Below are positions 1 through 7,511 of a stretch of 64,000 bases of DNA, one piece after another; the stretch's first letter is position 1; every line of letters begins with the position of its first letter. Below the pieces are notes generated by a model. The model did no database searches, was not told the origin of the DNA, and was given only the letters and a program-made list of their open reading frames with translations. The DNA lies in contig JAICOJ010000004.1 in assembly GCA_025930755.1 (NCBI GenBank), positions 1 through 64,000 on the forward strand, in the 5' to 3' direction. A program made the position numbers and the translations under genes. Source of the DNA: Gemmatimonadaceae bacterium (GTDB lineage Bacteria > Gemmatimonadota > Gemmatimonadetes > Gemmatimonadales > Gemmatimonadaceae).

Positions 1-1
1 C

Positions 2-121
2 TTCAGCGCGATCGAGGGCAAGGGCTTCAAGTCGCTCGCCGAGGGCGACGCCGTTGAGTTCGACATCGTCGAGGGGCAGAAGGGGCCCGCGGCGGAGAAG
101 GTGAGGAAGATTGGCGCCTGA
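2..121 (+). CDS. Cold-shock protein, C-terminal fragment
   Basis: The last 39 codons of a CspA-family single-stranded nucleic-acid-binding protein; its start lies before the window. The visible part reads [16 protein letters not shown] and then [13 protein letters not shown], which aligns closely with the complete cold-shock protein at 43452-43658 ([29 protein letters not shown]). Such proteins are small OB folds that melt RNA secondary structure and act as RNA chaperones. The missing part would carry the two RNA-binding motifs. A strong hairpin follows 20 bases after the stop. The family call is certain, but whether it is cold-induced cannot be seen. Confidence 0.9.
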   Translation, partial: FSAIEGKGFKSLAEGDAVEFDIVEGQKGPAAEKVRKIGA

Positions 122-141
122 CGCGTCGCACCGCGCCGCCA

Positions 142-172
142 ACGACGGGGCACCCTCCGGGTGCCCCGTCGT
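142..172 (+). terminator. Hairpin terminator after cold-shock gene
   Basis: A perfect 14-bp inverted repeat (142-155 with 159-172) has a 3-base loop. It is GC-rich and lacks a clear T tract. It lies 20 bases after the cold-shock stop codon. Confidence 0.75.
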
Positions 173-292
173 GCATCCGGACCCCGCTACCTAACGGTAA
201 CTCTTCCGGGGATTGCGGTAGTCCTCGTCATACCCAATACTAGGGCTACCATCTCGATACGTTGCAGCCGCAGTGGCAGCAGGAGGCTCCCC

Positions 293-967
293 ATGCATCG
301 CTCGTCGCTCGTGCTCGTGGTTACCCTGGTGGCGCTCGCCGGATGCGCCACCATGGGACGGCAGGTCGAAACGGATTCCGGCGACCTGGCAACCGACCTC
401 GAGCAAGCGCGACAAGACACGGTCCGTGCGCGGGCCGCCTTCGACACGCTCATCGAGCAGCGCCGAGCGGTCGACGCTCGTAGCGTTGCCTTCGAGGACA
501 GTCTCCGGCGGGCGCGCGAGGCTGCGGCCGCCGCCGCCGCCGCCGCGCGAGACTCGGCGCAGCGCGTCGCCGCCGCGGCCGTCACCACGCCTGAGCCGGG
601 CGGCGGCGAGCGGGCGCTCTCCGAGGCCGAGATCCGCGTCATGACGCAGCAGATCTACTTCGCGACGAACAGCGCACACCTCACGAATGCCGCACGGAAT
701 CTGCTGCGCGAAAAGGCGGCCATCCTGGCGCGCAACCCGGCGCTCACGCTCACCCTCACCGGCCACGCGGACGCCCGTGGCGCCGCGGACTACAACCAGC
801 GGCTGAGCGAGCGACGAGCGGCGGCGGTTCAACGCTTCCTCCTCGGGCTGGGGATCGACGCCGAGCGGCTCACCAGTGAGGGACGTGGAGAGGAGGCCCC
901 GGCGATGGAAGGCTCCGGCGAATCGGTTTGGCAGCGCAACCGGAGAGTGGAGTTCGAGATCTCCTGA
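293..967 (+). CDS. OmpA/Pal-family peptidoglycan-associated lipoprotein
   Basis: A 224-residue outer-membrane lipoprotein that probably anchors the outer membrane to peptidoglycan. Residues 1-18 are a lipoprotein signal ending in the lipobox LAGC, with C18 the lipidated cysteine. Residues 30-100 are Ala/Arg/Glu-rich and probably a coiled coil, including a run of nine alanines. Residues 121-224 are the OmpA C-terminal domain, with IYFATNSAHL, TGHADARGAADYN and a final RNRRVEFEIS, including the Asp and Arg that bind diaminopimelate in this family. The ATG at 293 is chosen because AGGAGG precedes it at a good distance and the signal peptide begins there. It appears to stand alone, with a hairpin at its 3' end. 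It is shorter in its N-terminal part than a tripartite OmpA, so it is closer to Pal. Confidence 0.9.
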   Translation: MHRSSLVLVVTLVALAGCATMGRQVETDSGDLATDLEQARQDTVRARAAFDTLIEQRRAVDARSVAFEDSLRRAREAAAAAAAAARDSAQRVAAAAVTTPEPGGGERALSEAEIRVMTQQIYFATNSAHLTNAARNLLREKAAILARNPALTLTLTGHADARGAADYNQRLSERRAAAVQRFLLGLGIDAERLTSEGRGEEAPAMEGSGESVWQRNRRVEFEIS

Positions 968-986
968 CGGCCCCACCTGCACGATG

Positions 987-1016
987 ACGGGCGTGCTCGC
1001 ATGCGAGCACGCCCGT
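987..1016 (+). terminator. Palindromic terminator after OmpA-like gene
   Basis: A perfect 30-base palindrome (14-bp arms 987-1000 and 1003-1016) is followed by TTCTG. It lies 20 bases downstream of the lipoprotein stop codon. Confidence 0.75.
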
Positions 1017-1251
1017 TCTGCATCCGGGAATGAGATGATCCCCACCGCGCGAATCCGCTGACGTCTTTCTGACGGACTTCCGCATCGTGCCCTGGTCGCG
1101 CACAGAGTCTCGCGGCGAGATCCCGCGGGCCTTCAAAGCGGTGCTGGATGACCGCACGATGCGCGACTCACGATGGCGGGGCAATGGAGCCGCCGCGTGA
1201 TCCCGGCGGCGCACGCGCCGTCACTCCATTGAACCATACATGGAGGTTGAC
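1017..1251. other. Intergenic leader of the bacteriocin-like cassette
   Basis: No convincing coding sequence, tRNA or repeat is visible here. It must contain the promoter of the downstream precursor genes, but I cannot pick a clear -35/-10 pair. The last bases carry the ribosome binding site GGAGG at 1242-1246. Confidence 0.4.
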
Positions 1252-1443
1252 ATGCAACCGATCACATCGCTCGGCGTCGCCGAGCTGACGCAGGATGAGA
1301 TGGGGGCTGTAGTGGGGGGAAGTGATGCGTGTTGGTGCAGCAGCCTCGCCAGCAAGCTGGGCTACGCGATTGGCTACGCCCTCGGCGAACTCGTCGACGC
1401 GCTGGTGAGTCCGGAGGACGACAACTCCTTCCTCGGCAAGTAG
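1252..1443 (+). CDS. Double-glycine-leader peptide precursor 1 (bacteriocin-like)
   Basis: A 63-residue precursor. Residues 1-23 fit a double-glycine leader: hydrophobic residues, then ELTQDEMGAVVGG, matching the EL..(D/E)M....GG pattern cut by C39 peptidases. The predicted mature peptide is about 40 residues, begins SDACWC, contains GYAIGYALG (two overlapping GxxxG motifs) and ends in an acidic, hydrophilic tail. The ATG at 1252 is preferred over an in-frame ATG at 1240 because GGAGG (1242-1246) sits six bases before it and overlaps the upstream ATG. The gene lies first in a run with a second precursor, a CPBP protease, an HlyD adaptor and a C39-peptidase ABC exporter. Antimicrobial activity is inferred; signalling is an alternative. 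Confidence 0.8.
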   Translation: MQPITSLGVAELTQDEMGAVVGGSDACWCSSLASKLGYAIGYALGELVDALVSPEDDNSFLGK

Positions 1444-1494
1444 GCGAGAAAGCTCCATTCACCGTCACAACTTCACACCACGAGGAACACGACC

Positions 1495-1695
1495 ATGCTC
1501 GATATGCATACGCTCGCCGTCAACGGCGATGAAATCGCGCTGCTCGATGAGCAGGCGCTGGCCTCCATCACCGGAGGCGACGGGGTGAGGGACTGGTTGT
1601 TCAAGAAGGTCGGAGAGCTGCTCTTCGATTGCCTAACCGGAAGCCTGGACACGATCATCTCCGCGGCCCAAGAGGGGTATGAGGACGCGCGCTGA
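1495..1695 (+). CDS. Double-glycine-leader peptide precursor 2 (bacteriocin-like)
   Basis: A 66-residue precursor 51 bases after the first. The leader, residues 1-28, ends LLDEQALASITGG, a recognisable double-glycine processing site. The predicted mature part, DGVRDWLFKKVGELLFDCL and on, is about 38 residues, amphipathic, has one cysteine and ends in an acidic tail. AGGA at 1483-1486 lies eight bases before the ATG. Unlike peptide 1 it has no GxxxG motif. The two cores are unlike each other, which would suit either a two-component bacteriocin or two independent peptides; neither is proven. A third possibility is a peptide pheromone exported by the same machinery. Confidence 0.78.
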   Translation: MLDMHTLAVNGDEIALLDEQALASITGGDGVRDWLFKKVGELLFDCLTGSLDTIISAAQEGYEDAR

Positions 1696-1713
1696 CGCTC
1701 GCGTGCACTGTGT

Positions 1714-1736
1714 CCGGCGCGCCAGGCGCGCGCCGG
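1714..1736 (+). terminator. Hairpin between precursor genes and export genes (possible attenuator)
   Basis: A GC-rich stem (CCGGCGCG at 1714-1721 with its complement at 1729-1736) lies in the 82-base gap between peptide 2 and the CPBP gene. There is no T tract. An outer 8-bp pairing (1696-1703 with 1768-1775) could place the CPBP start region near the base of a larger fold. A partial terminator here would give more precursor than exporter, but that is inference. Confidence 0.45.
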
Positions 1737-1777
1737 GCCAGGCGTGCCTCGCGCCCGCCGCCGCGCGCGAGCGCTGA

Positions 1778-2647
1778 ATGGCCCGACGGCCCGGCAGGAA
1801 CGGGAGGCTCCGGTCGGTTCTCGGCGCCACGTTGTCGGTTGGATGGGCGTTCGCGTGGCTGATTCCCGTCGTCGTCGCCCTCAGACTGCACGCGGCTGCG
1901 GCGACGGTGGCCCTCCTGATCACGATCGCGATCTTCGTCGGCCTATACGTCGTCCGCCCATTGCGGGCCAACCGGCGACTGGCGGCGATGCTCCGTCTAC
2001 GCTCGTGCCGCCGCTATCTCTTGGCGCTGACCCTTGCAGCCGGCACGAAGCTGCTCCTCATGCTTTCGACCCTCGCGCTCCACGAGAAGCTCGCGGCGAG
2101 GCGCATGCTGCCGACGATGCCGACCGATGAAGACTTCATGGCGGCTCAGCTCCTCGCGCACCCGTTAGGCCCCGTCGCGTTGTTCCTCGCGATCGCGGTC
2201 ATGGCCCCCCTGATCGAGGAGTTCGGCTTCCGAGGCCGGGTACAACGGACGCTCGAGCATGCATTCGGCGTGGTGCCGGCCATCGCCGCGAGCGCCGTTG
2301 TCTTCAGCATGCTTCACGGAAGAATCGACGCCGTCCACCATCTCCCATTTGGCGTCTTCGCCGGATGGGTGGTGTGGCGAACCGGCTCCATCTGGTCTGC
2401 CGTGTATATCCACGCGCTCAACAACGCCGCCGCCCAACTCCTGATGCACCTCACGAGCAATGCGGCGATCGACTGGAGCACGAGAGCGCCCACCCTCTGG
2501 CCATACGCGATGGTCGGCGGACTCGTCGGCCTTGGCGGGATGATCGCGGCGGGCGCCTGGATCCACCGCATCGCGCACGCCGAGCGGCTGACCTCCCACG
2601 GTGGGCGGCCGCGCTCGGCGGCGATTGCGATGGCGCCGGTGGGGTAA
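1778..2647 (+). CDS. CPBP-family intramembrane protease (immunity or processing)
   Basis: A 289-residue polytopic membrane protein of the CAAX-protease/bacteriocin-processing (Abi) family. Motif 1 is EEFGFRG with E147, E148 and R152; motif 2 is FSMLH with F176 and H180; motif 3 is HALNN with H212 and N215. These are the expected glutamate-protease residues. Hydrophobic segments lie near 20-60, 80-100, 130-147, 165-180, 190-210 and 240-262. In lactic-acid-bacterial bacteriocin loci such proteins often give self-immunity. Leader removal is already provided by the C39 domain of the exporter, so immunity is the more likely role here. The ATG at 1778 has a weak ribosome binding site, and the gene ends six bases before the HlyD gene. 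Confidence 0.85.
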   Translation: MARRPGRNGRLRSVLGATLSVGWAFAWLIPVVVALRLHAAAATVALLITIAIFVGLYVVRPLRANRRLAAMLRLRSCRRYLLALTLAAGTKLLLMLSTLALHEKLAARRMLPTMPTDEDFMAAQLLAHPLGPVALFLAIAVMAPLIEEFGFRGRVQRTLEHAFGVVPAIAASAVVFSMLHGRIDAVHHLPFGVFAGWVVWRTGSIWSAVYIHALNNAAAQLLMHLTSNAAIDWSTRAPTLWPYAMVGGLVGLGGMIAAGAWIHRIAHAERLTSHGGRPRSAAIAMAPVG

Positions 2648-2653
2648 CGCGGA

Positions 2654-3835
2654 ATGCGCGACCCGCTCGTTGCCGCTTCACTCGTCGAGGACTGCATCGA
2701 CATCCATCTCGCGCGACATGCACCGAGCGGTCATGCGCTATACCTGACGATCCTGGCGGTGACCATCGCGTGCGGCCTCGCCATGCCAATCGTCCAGGTG
2801 CCCGTCACCGTGCAGGCCCACGGTGTCATCAGACCGGTCATCGAGCGGCAGGATGCCCGGTCCGCCGAGAGCGGCATCGTGCGCGCCGTGCATGTCCGCG
2901 ATGGGGAGCGGGTACGTGCCGGGGATACGGTGCTCACACTCGATGCGCGCACGATCGAGACCCGTCTGGCCGCGTCCGATTCCGTTGCCCGCACGCGCGA
3001 GCAGGACCTTGCCGATCTGATGAGGCTCCTCGACGCAGGGGATTCGCTCCTCCCGTGGCGGGACCTCGGGACCCTGCACCGCCAGCAACAGTCACGTGAG
3101 CATGCCGCGATAGTCACGGAGCTCGACGCTCGGGCGAGGGCAGAGGCGCTGGGAGTCGACCGGCTCCGCGCGCTGCTCGCGAAAGGGTTCATCACGCCGG
3201 AGCAGATCGAGCGACAGGAGGCCGCGCATCGCGCGGCGCGGGCCGCGGTTCGGGAGCAGGTGGAGCGCATGCGGTCGAGCTGGGCCGACGCGCGCACGCG
3301 CGTGACGGAGGAGCTTCGGCAGCTCACTACCGAGCAGGTCCAGCTGCGGGAAACGCTCGCGCGTCACGCCGTCATCGCACCGGTGGAGGGAACGGTGGAG
3401 ATGGCTGCGTCGCTCTCCCCTGGTAGCGTGCTGCAGCAGGGGGAGCGCGTCGCCACCATCTCACCCAATACCGATCTGGTGGGCGAAGCACTGCTCCCCG
3501 CGCGCGATATCGCGCTCGTGCGACGTGGGACGGCAGCGCGCCTCATGATCGACGCGCTCAACTATCGCGACTGGGGCGTCGTGGACGCGGCCGTGATCGA
3601 TATCGCCGATGATGCCTCGCTCTCCGGCGACCAGCCTGTCTTTCGCGTACGCTGTCATCTCTGGCGGAACGACTTGCGCCTTCGCGGTGGCCAGCGTGCG
3701 ATGCTGGGAAAGGGAATGACCTTCCGCGCGCGATTCGTCATCGCCGAGCGCTCGTTGCTTCAGCTGCTCTTCGACGACATGGATGACTGGCTGAATCCCA
3801 CCCGTACCCCGCGAGTCATGGCCACGGGCCGTTAG
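2654..3835 (+). CDS. HlyD-family membrane fusion protein of peptide exporter
   Basis: A 393-residue periplasmic adaptor. Residues 1-28 are cytoplasmic, residues 29-48 are one membrane segment, and residues 55-100 form the first half of a lipoyl-like domain (GIVRAVHVRDGERVRAGD). Residues 105-230 are a long coiled-coil hairpin rich in Glu, Arg and Ala. Residues 235-260 complete the lipoyl fold (VIAPVEGTVE), and the rest is the beta-barrel domain. In type I export such proteins link the inner-membrane ABC transporter to an outer-membrane channel. No TolC-like gene is nearby, so a shared TolC elsewhere is implied. The gene is three bases from the exporter gene, which fits one operon. Confidence 0.88.
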   Translation: MRDPLVAASLVEDCIDIHLARHAPSGHALYLTILAVTIACGLAMPIVQVPVTVQAHGVIRPVIERQDARSAESGIVRAVHVRDGERVRAGDTVLTLDARTIETRLAASDSVARTREQDLADLMRLLDAGDSLLPWRDLGTLHRQQQSREHAAIVTELDARARAEALGVDRLRALLAKGFITPEQIERQEAAHRAARAAVREQVERMRSSWADARTRVTEELRQLTTEQVQLRETLARHAVIAPVEGTVEMAASLSPGSVLQQGERVATISPNTDLVGEALLPARDIALVRRGTAARLMIDALNYRDWGVVDAAVIDIADDASLSGDQPVFRVRCHLWRNDLRLRGGQRAMLGKGMTFRARFVIAERSLLQLLFDDMDDWLNPTRTPRVMATGR

Positions 3836-3838
3836 GTC

Positions 3839-6007
3839 ATGGGACCGAGCCGCCCGGTGGCCGCGGTACGCCAGCGCGACGTCTCCGATTGTGGCGCCGC
3901 CTGCCTCGTCAGCATCGCGGCGTGGTATCGCCTGCGTCTGCCAATCGCGCGGGTACGACAACTCGCGCAGACCGACCGGCGCGGAACGACGGCGCTCGGT
4001 CTCGTGGAGGCCGCCAACCGCCTCGGGTTCCAGGCGAAGGGGGTACGCGCGACGTCCGGGGCGCTCGGCACGGTTCCATTGCCCGCGATCGCCCATGTGG
4101 TCCGCGGCCAACTGCAGCACTGGGTCGTTCTCGCCCGCGTGAACTCGAAACGAGTCGACGTCATGGACCCCGCCAGTGGGGCTCGGCAACGCATCAGCCG
4201 CGAGTCGTTCGAGCGTGAATGGTCGGGGGTGATGGTGCTGCTTACGCCCGCGAGCCGCTTCGTTGCCGGGGACCAGCGCACTCCGATCGTGCGGCGCTTT
4301 CTCGCACTCGTCGCGCCGCACCGCGCGATCCTCGTCATGGCACTCGTCGGCGCGGCCGTCCACACCGCGCTGGGTCTCACGACCACGGTGTACGTGCAGC
4401 AGCTGGTCGATCACGTCCTCGTCGACGGCAACCGGAATCTGCTCAACCTCATGAGCCTCGCGATGTTGATCGCGGTCGCGGCGCAAACGCTCGTGGGCGG
4501 CATGAAGGGCCTGCTCATTCTCCACACGGGCCAGCGTATCGACGCGACACTCATCCTCGGATACTACCGACACCTGCTGAGCCTGCCTCAGCGGTTCTTC
4601 GACACGATGCGCATTGGCGAGATCACCTCGCGCATCGGCGACGCGGTCAAGATTCGTGCGCTCATCAACGACATCGCCATCGAGCTCGTGATGAGCGCGC
4701 TGATCATTGCGCTCTCACTCGGCCTGGTGTTTCTGTACAGCGCGACGCTTGGCGTCGTGGTCGTGGCAAGCATTCCAGCCTATGCAGCCATCTGGGCAGT
4801 GACGAACGCGCGCAATCGGCGCGTATCGCGTGAGCTCATGGAACGGAGTGCAGACCTCCAGTCGCAGCTCGTCGAGTCGGTTTCCGTGGTCGGGACGATC
4901 AAGCGCTTCGGCCTCGAGGCACAGATGGAGCTGCGCACCGAGGTGCGCTTCGTCCGTCTCCTCCGCGCGGTCTTTCAGTCTGCGCGAACCGCCCTCCTGA
5001 CGACCACCACGACCGGCGCGGTGTCGCGCCTTGCCGTAATCGCCGTGCTCTGGATCGGATCGCTGCTCGTCATCGATCGGCGGCTGACGCCCGGCCAACT
5101 CATGTCTTCCTACGCCCTCCTCGGCTATTTGACGGGACCGCTCCTGACGTTGATCGCTGCGAACCGGACGATTCAGGATGCGCTCATTGCGGCGGATCGG
5201 CTGTTCGAGATCATGGACCTCGAACGAGATCGCGTTACCGCGCACGCGACGATCGATGCGGCGAGCGGCGGCGACATCGATTTCGAGCAGGTCACGTTCC
5301 GGTATGGCGCGCGCGCGCCCGCGCTGCGAGACGTGACGCTCCGATTTCGCCGGGGCGCAATCACGGCCATCGTCGGCGAGAGTGGGTCGGGGAAGAGCAC
5401 CATCGCCGCTCTCGTCCAGCGTGTGTACCTACCCGACGAGGGCCGCATTCGCCTGGGCGGCATCGATGCGCGCCATTTAAGTCAGGAGTCGATACGCGCG
5501 CTCACGTGCACGGTGCCGCAGCGCATCGATCTCATTGCGGGCTCCATCCTCGAGAACATAGTGCTCGGCGATGCCGACCCAGACGTCACGCGCGCTCTTC
5601 ATGTGGCGCGCGAGGCGGGAATCATCGAAATGATCGATGAGCTGCCGGCGGGGCTCGACACCGAGCTCGGCGAGAATGGAGCCACCCTTTCGGGCGGCGA
5701 GCGTCAGCGGCTCGCGATCGCGCGTGCGCTCTACCGAGACCCGGAGATTCTCATCCTCGACGAGGCTACCTCCTCGCTCGATGGGCCGTCGGTCCTGCGT
5801 GTCCGTCGGCTGGTCGAGGAGCGTCGCGCTCGTGGGCGAACCGTGATCGTCATCGCGCACAACCTCGATCTGGCAATCGATGCGGATCACATCGTCGTCA
5901 TGCGACAGGGCATGGTGATCGAAGAAGGCTCGCACGGCGACCTGGTCGGTCGCCGGGGTGCCTACCACGCACTGTGGGAAAGCCGAGCGCTCGGTCGGGT
6001 CGCGTAA
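3839..6007 (+). CDS. Peptidase-containing ABC transporter (C39 peptidase, exporter, ATPase)
   Basis: A 722-residue bacteriocin-type exporter that cuts and exports double-glycine peptides. Residues 10-135 are a C39 cysteine peptidase with catalytic C18 (SDCGAACL), H94 (QHWVVL) and D110 (DPASG). Residues 150-430 hold the six-helix membrane domain, and residues 475-715 the ATPase. Walker A is GESGSGKST (about 513-521), the signature is LSGGERQR and Walker B is ILILDEATS. All peptidase and ATPase residues are intact, so it should process the GG leaders of the two small peptides upstream. It ends 9 bases before the convergent end of argH. The product class is certain; the substrate assignment rests on gene order and leader type. 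Confidence 0.93.
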   Translation: MGPSRPVAAVRQRDVSDCGAACLVSIAAWYRLRLPIARVRQLAQTDRRGTTALGLVEAANRLGFQAKGVRATSGALGTVPLPAIAHVVRGQLQHWVVLARVNSKRVDVMDPASGARQRISRESFEREWSGVMVLLTPASRFVAGDQRTPIVRRFLALVAPHRAILVMALVGAAVHTALGLTTTVYVQQLVDHVLVDGNRNLLNLMSLAMLIAVAAQTLVGGMKGLLILHTGQRIDATLILGYYRHLLSLPQRFFDTMRIGEITSRIGDAVKIRALINDIAIELVMSALIIALSLGLVFLYSATLGVVVVASIPAYAAIWAVTNARNRRVSRELMERSADLQSQLVESVSVVGTIKRFGLEAQMELRTEVRFVRLLRAVFQSARTALLTTTTTGAVSRLAVIAVLWIGSLLVIDRRLTPGQLMSSYALLGYLTGPLLTLIAANRTIQDALIAADRLFEIMDLERDRVTAHATIDAASGGDIDFEQVTFRYGARAPALRDVTLRFRRGAITAIVGESGSGKSTIAALVQRVYLPDEGRIRLGGIDARHLSQESIRALTCTVPQRIDLIAGSILENIVLGDADPDVTRALHVAREAGIIEMIDELPAGLDTELGENGATLSGGERQRLAIARALYRDPEILILDEATSSLDGPSVLRVRRLVEERRARGRTVIVIAHNLDLAIDADHIVVMRQGMVIEEGSHGDLVGRRGAYHALWESRALGRVA

Positions 6008-6016
6008 CTCCTGGCG

Positions 6017-7504
6017 TCAGGGCGTCACCAATCGCAGCTCATTCCCGCGAGTGCTGTCCCACTTTTCAGCCAGGGAGGCGCGAGCGGCGTCGATCTGCGA
6101 TCGCACGGCCCCCGGGCCCGTCCCCCCATCCGCTTCGCGTCGCTCGACCGATCGCACCGCCGACAGCGCATCGAACACGTCGCGCTCGAAGTGGACGTGT
6201 GCCGACGCAAAGGATTCGAAAGGAAGCGTGTTGAGCTCGCACCGCTTCTCCTCGGCTTCACGCACGAGCTTGCCTACGGCGGCGTGCGCGTCGCGAAAGG
6301 ACACGCCCTTTTCGACCAGGTAATCGGCGAGGTCGGTCGCCATCATCGAGCTCGCGAGCGCACCCTTCATCCGCTCTGGCCGAAAGGCCAGCTCGGCGAG
6401 CGTTCCGGTGACTGCCGGGAGTACCAGCAGCATGGTATCGACCGCATCGAAGAGCGCCCGCTTGTCGTCCTGCAAATCCTTGTTGTATCCGGTCGGCAGC
6501 CCCTTGATCGTCCCGAGCAGTGCGACGAGATCGCCGAGCAGGCGCGCACCGGAGCCTCGCGCGATCTCCAGTGCGTCCGGGTTGCGCTTTTGCGGCATCA
6601 TGCTCGATCCGGTCGTGAACGAGTCGCCGAACTGCACGAAGCCGAACTCGCTGGAGCCGAACAGGATGAGGTCCTCGGCCAGCCGGGAAAGATGCGTCGC
6701 GAGCATCGTCGTCGCGAACAGGAGCTCGGCGACGAAGTCCCTGTCGCTCACGGCGTCGATGCTGTTGCGCGACAGCCCGGCGAAGCCGAGACTGCCTTGG
6801 AGCAGGACGCGGGAAATGGGGAAGGCACAGCCGGCCACGGCGCCCGAGCCTAACGGCAGGACTCCCGCGGCCCGAGACGCGCCCTCGATCCGGGCCCGGT
6901 CGCGATCGAGGGGCCAGAAGTGCGAGAGCATCCAGTGGGACGCCAGCACCGGTTGTGCGCGCTGCAGGTGCGTATAGGATGGCATGAGCGTCGCGCCGAG
7001 CTCGACGGCGCGATCGAGCATCGTGCGCTGCAGGGCGCGCACCGCCGTGTCCAGCGTCGTGCACGCCTCCATCGCCCACAACCGCGTGGCGGTCGCCACC
7101 TGATCATTCCGCGACCGACCGGTGTGGAGCTTGGAGGCGACGTCGCCAATCTCCTCGTGCAGAAGCCGATCGATGAGGGTGTGCACATCCTCGTCGGACG
7201 CGACCGGCGTCTCGCCTCCGCCCAGGCGTTCGGCGACCGTGTCGAGGCCGTGCTCGATGGCGGTGCTCTCCTCCAGGGTGAGCACACCGGCATGCCAGAG
7301 TGCGACCGCCCAGGCCTTGGAGAGCCTCACGTCGAACGGCCAGAGCCGGAGATCGATTCCGATCGAGCGGTTCAGAGCGTCGAGCTCGGGCGCGGGACCG
7401 GTTGCGAAGCGGCCACCCCACAACCGGTGCGTCGCACGGGCCGGGCGCGGTGGCGGCGCGTCAGCGGCGGCGGAGTCGGGCTCGACTACGAGGTTGGGAA
7501 TCAT
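6017..7504 (-). CDS. argH: Argininosuccinate lyase
   Basis: A 495-residue cytoplasmic enzyme that splits argininosuccinate into arginine and fumarate, the last step of arginine synthesis. The family signature GSSMMPQKRNPD lies near residues 297-308 and the N-terminal LWGGRFATGP motif near 28-37. The ATG at 7504 is chosen because GAGG precedes it closely and it lies seven bases after the argG stop codon; a longer reading frame upstream would overlap argG. The first 25 residues are a Pro/Ala-rich extension before the conserved part. It is probably cotranscribed with argG. Confidence 0.95.
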   Translation of the reverse strand: MIPNLVVEPDSAAADAPPPRPARATHRLWGGRFATGPAPELDALNRSIGIDLRLWPFDVRLSKAWAVALWHAGVLTLEESTAIEHGLDTVAERLGGGETPVASDEDVHTLIDRLLHEEIGDVASKLHTGRSRNDQVATATRLWAMEACTTLDTAVRALQRTMLDRAVELGATLMPSYTHLQRAQPVLASHWMLSHFWPLDRDRARIEGASRAAGVLPLGSGAVAGCAFPISRVLLQGSLGFAGLSRNSIDAVSDRDFVAELLFATTMLATHLSRLAEDLILFGSSEFGFVQFGDSFTTGSSMMPQKRNPDALEIARGSGARLLGDLVALLGTIKGLPTGYNKDLQDDKRALFDAVDTMLLVLPAVTGTLAELAFRPERMKGALASSMMATDLADYLVEKGVSFRDAHAAVGKLVREAEEKRCELNTLPFESFASAHVHFERDVFDALSAVRSVERREADGGTGPGAVRSQIDAARASLAEKWDSTRGNELRLVTP

Positions 7505-7511
7505 CTCAGCC

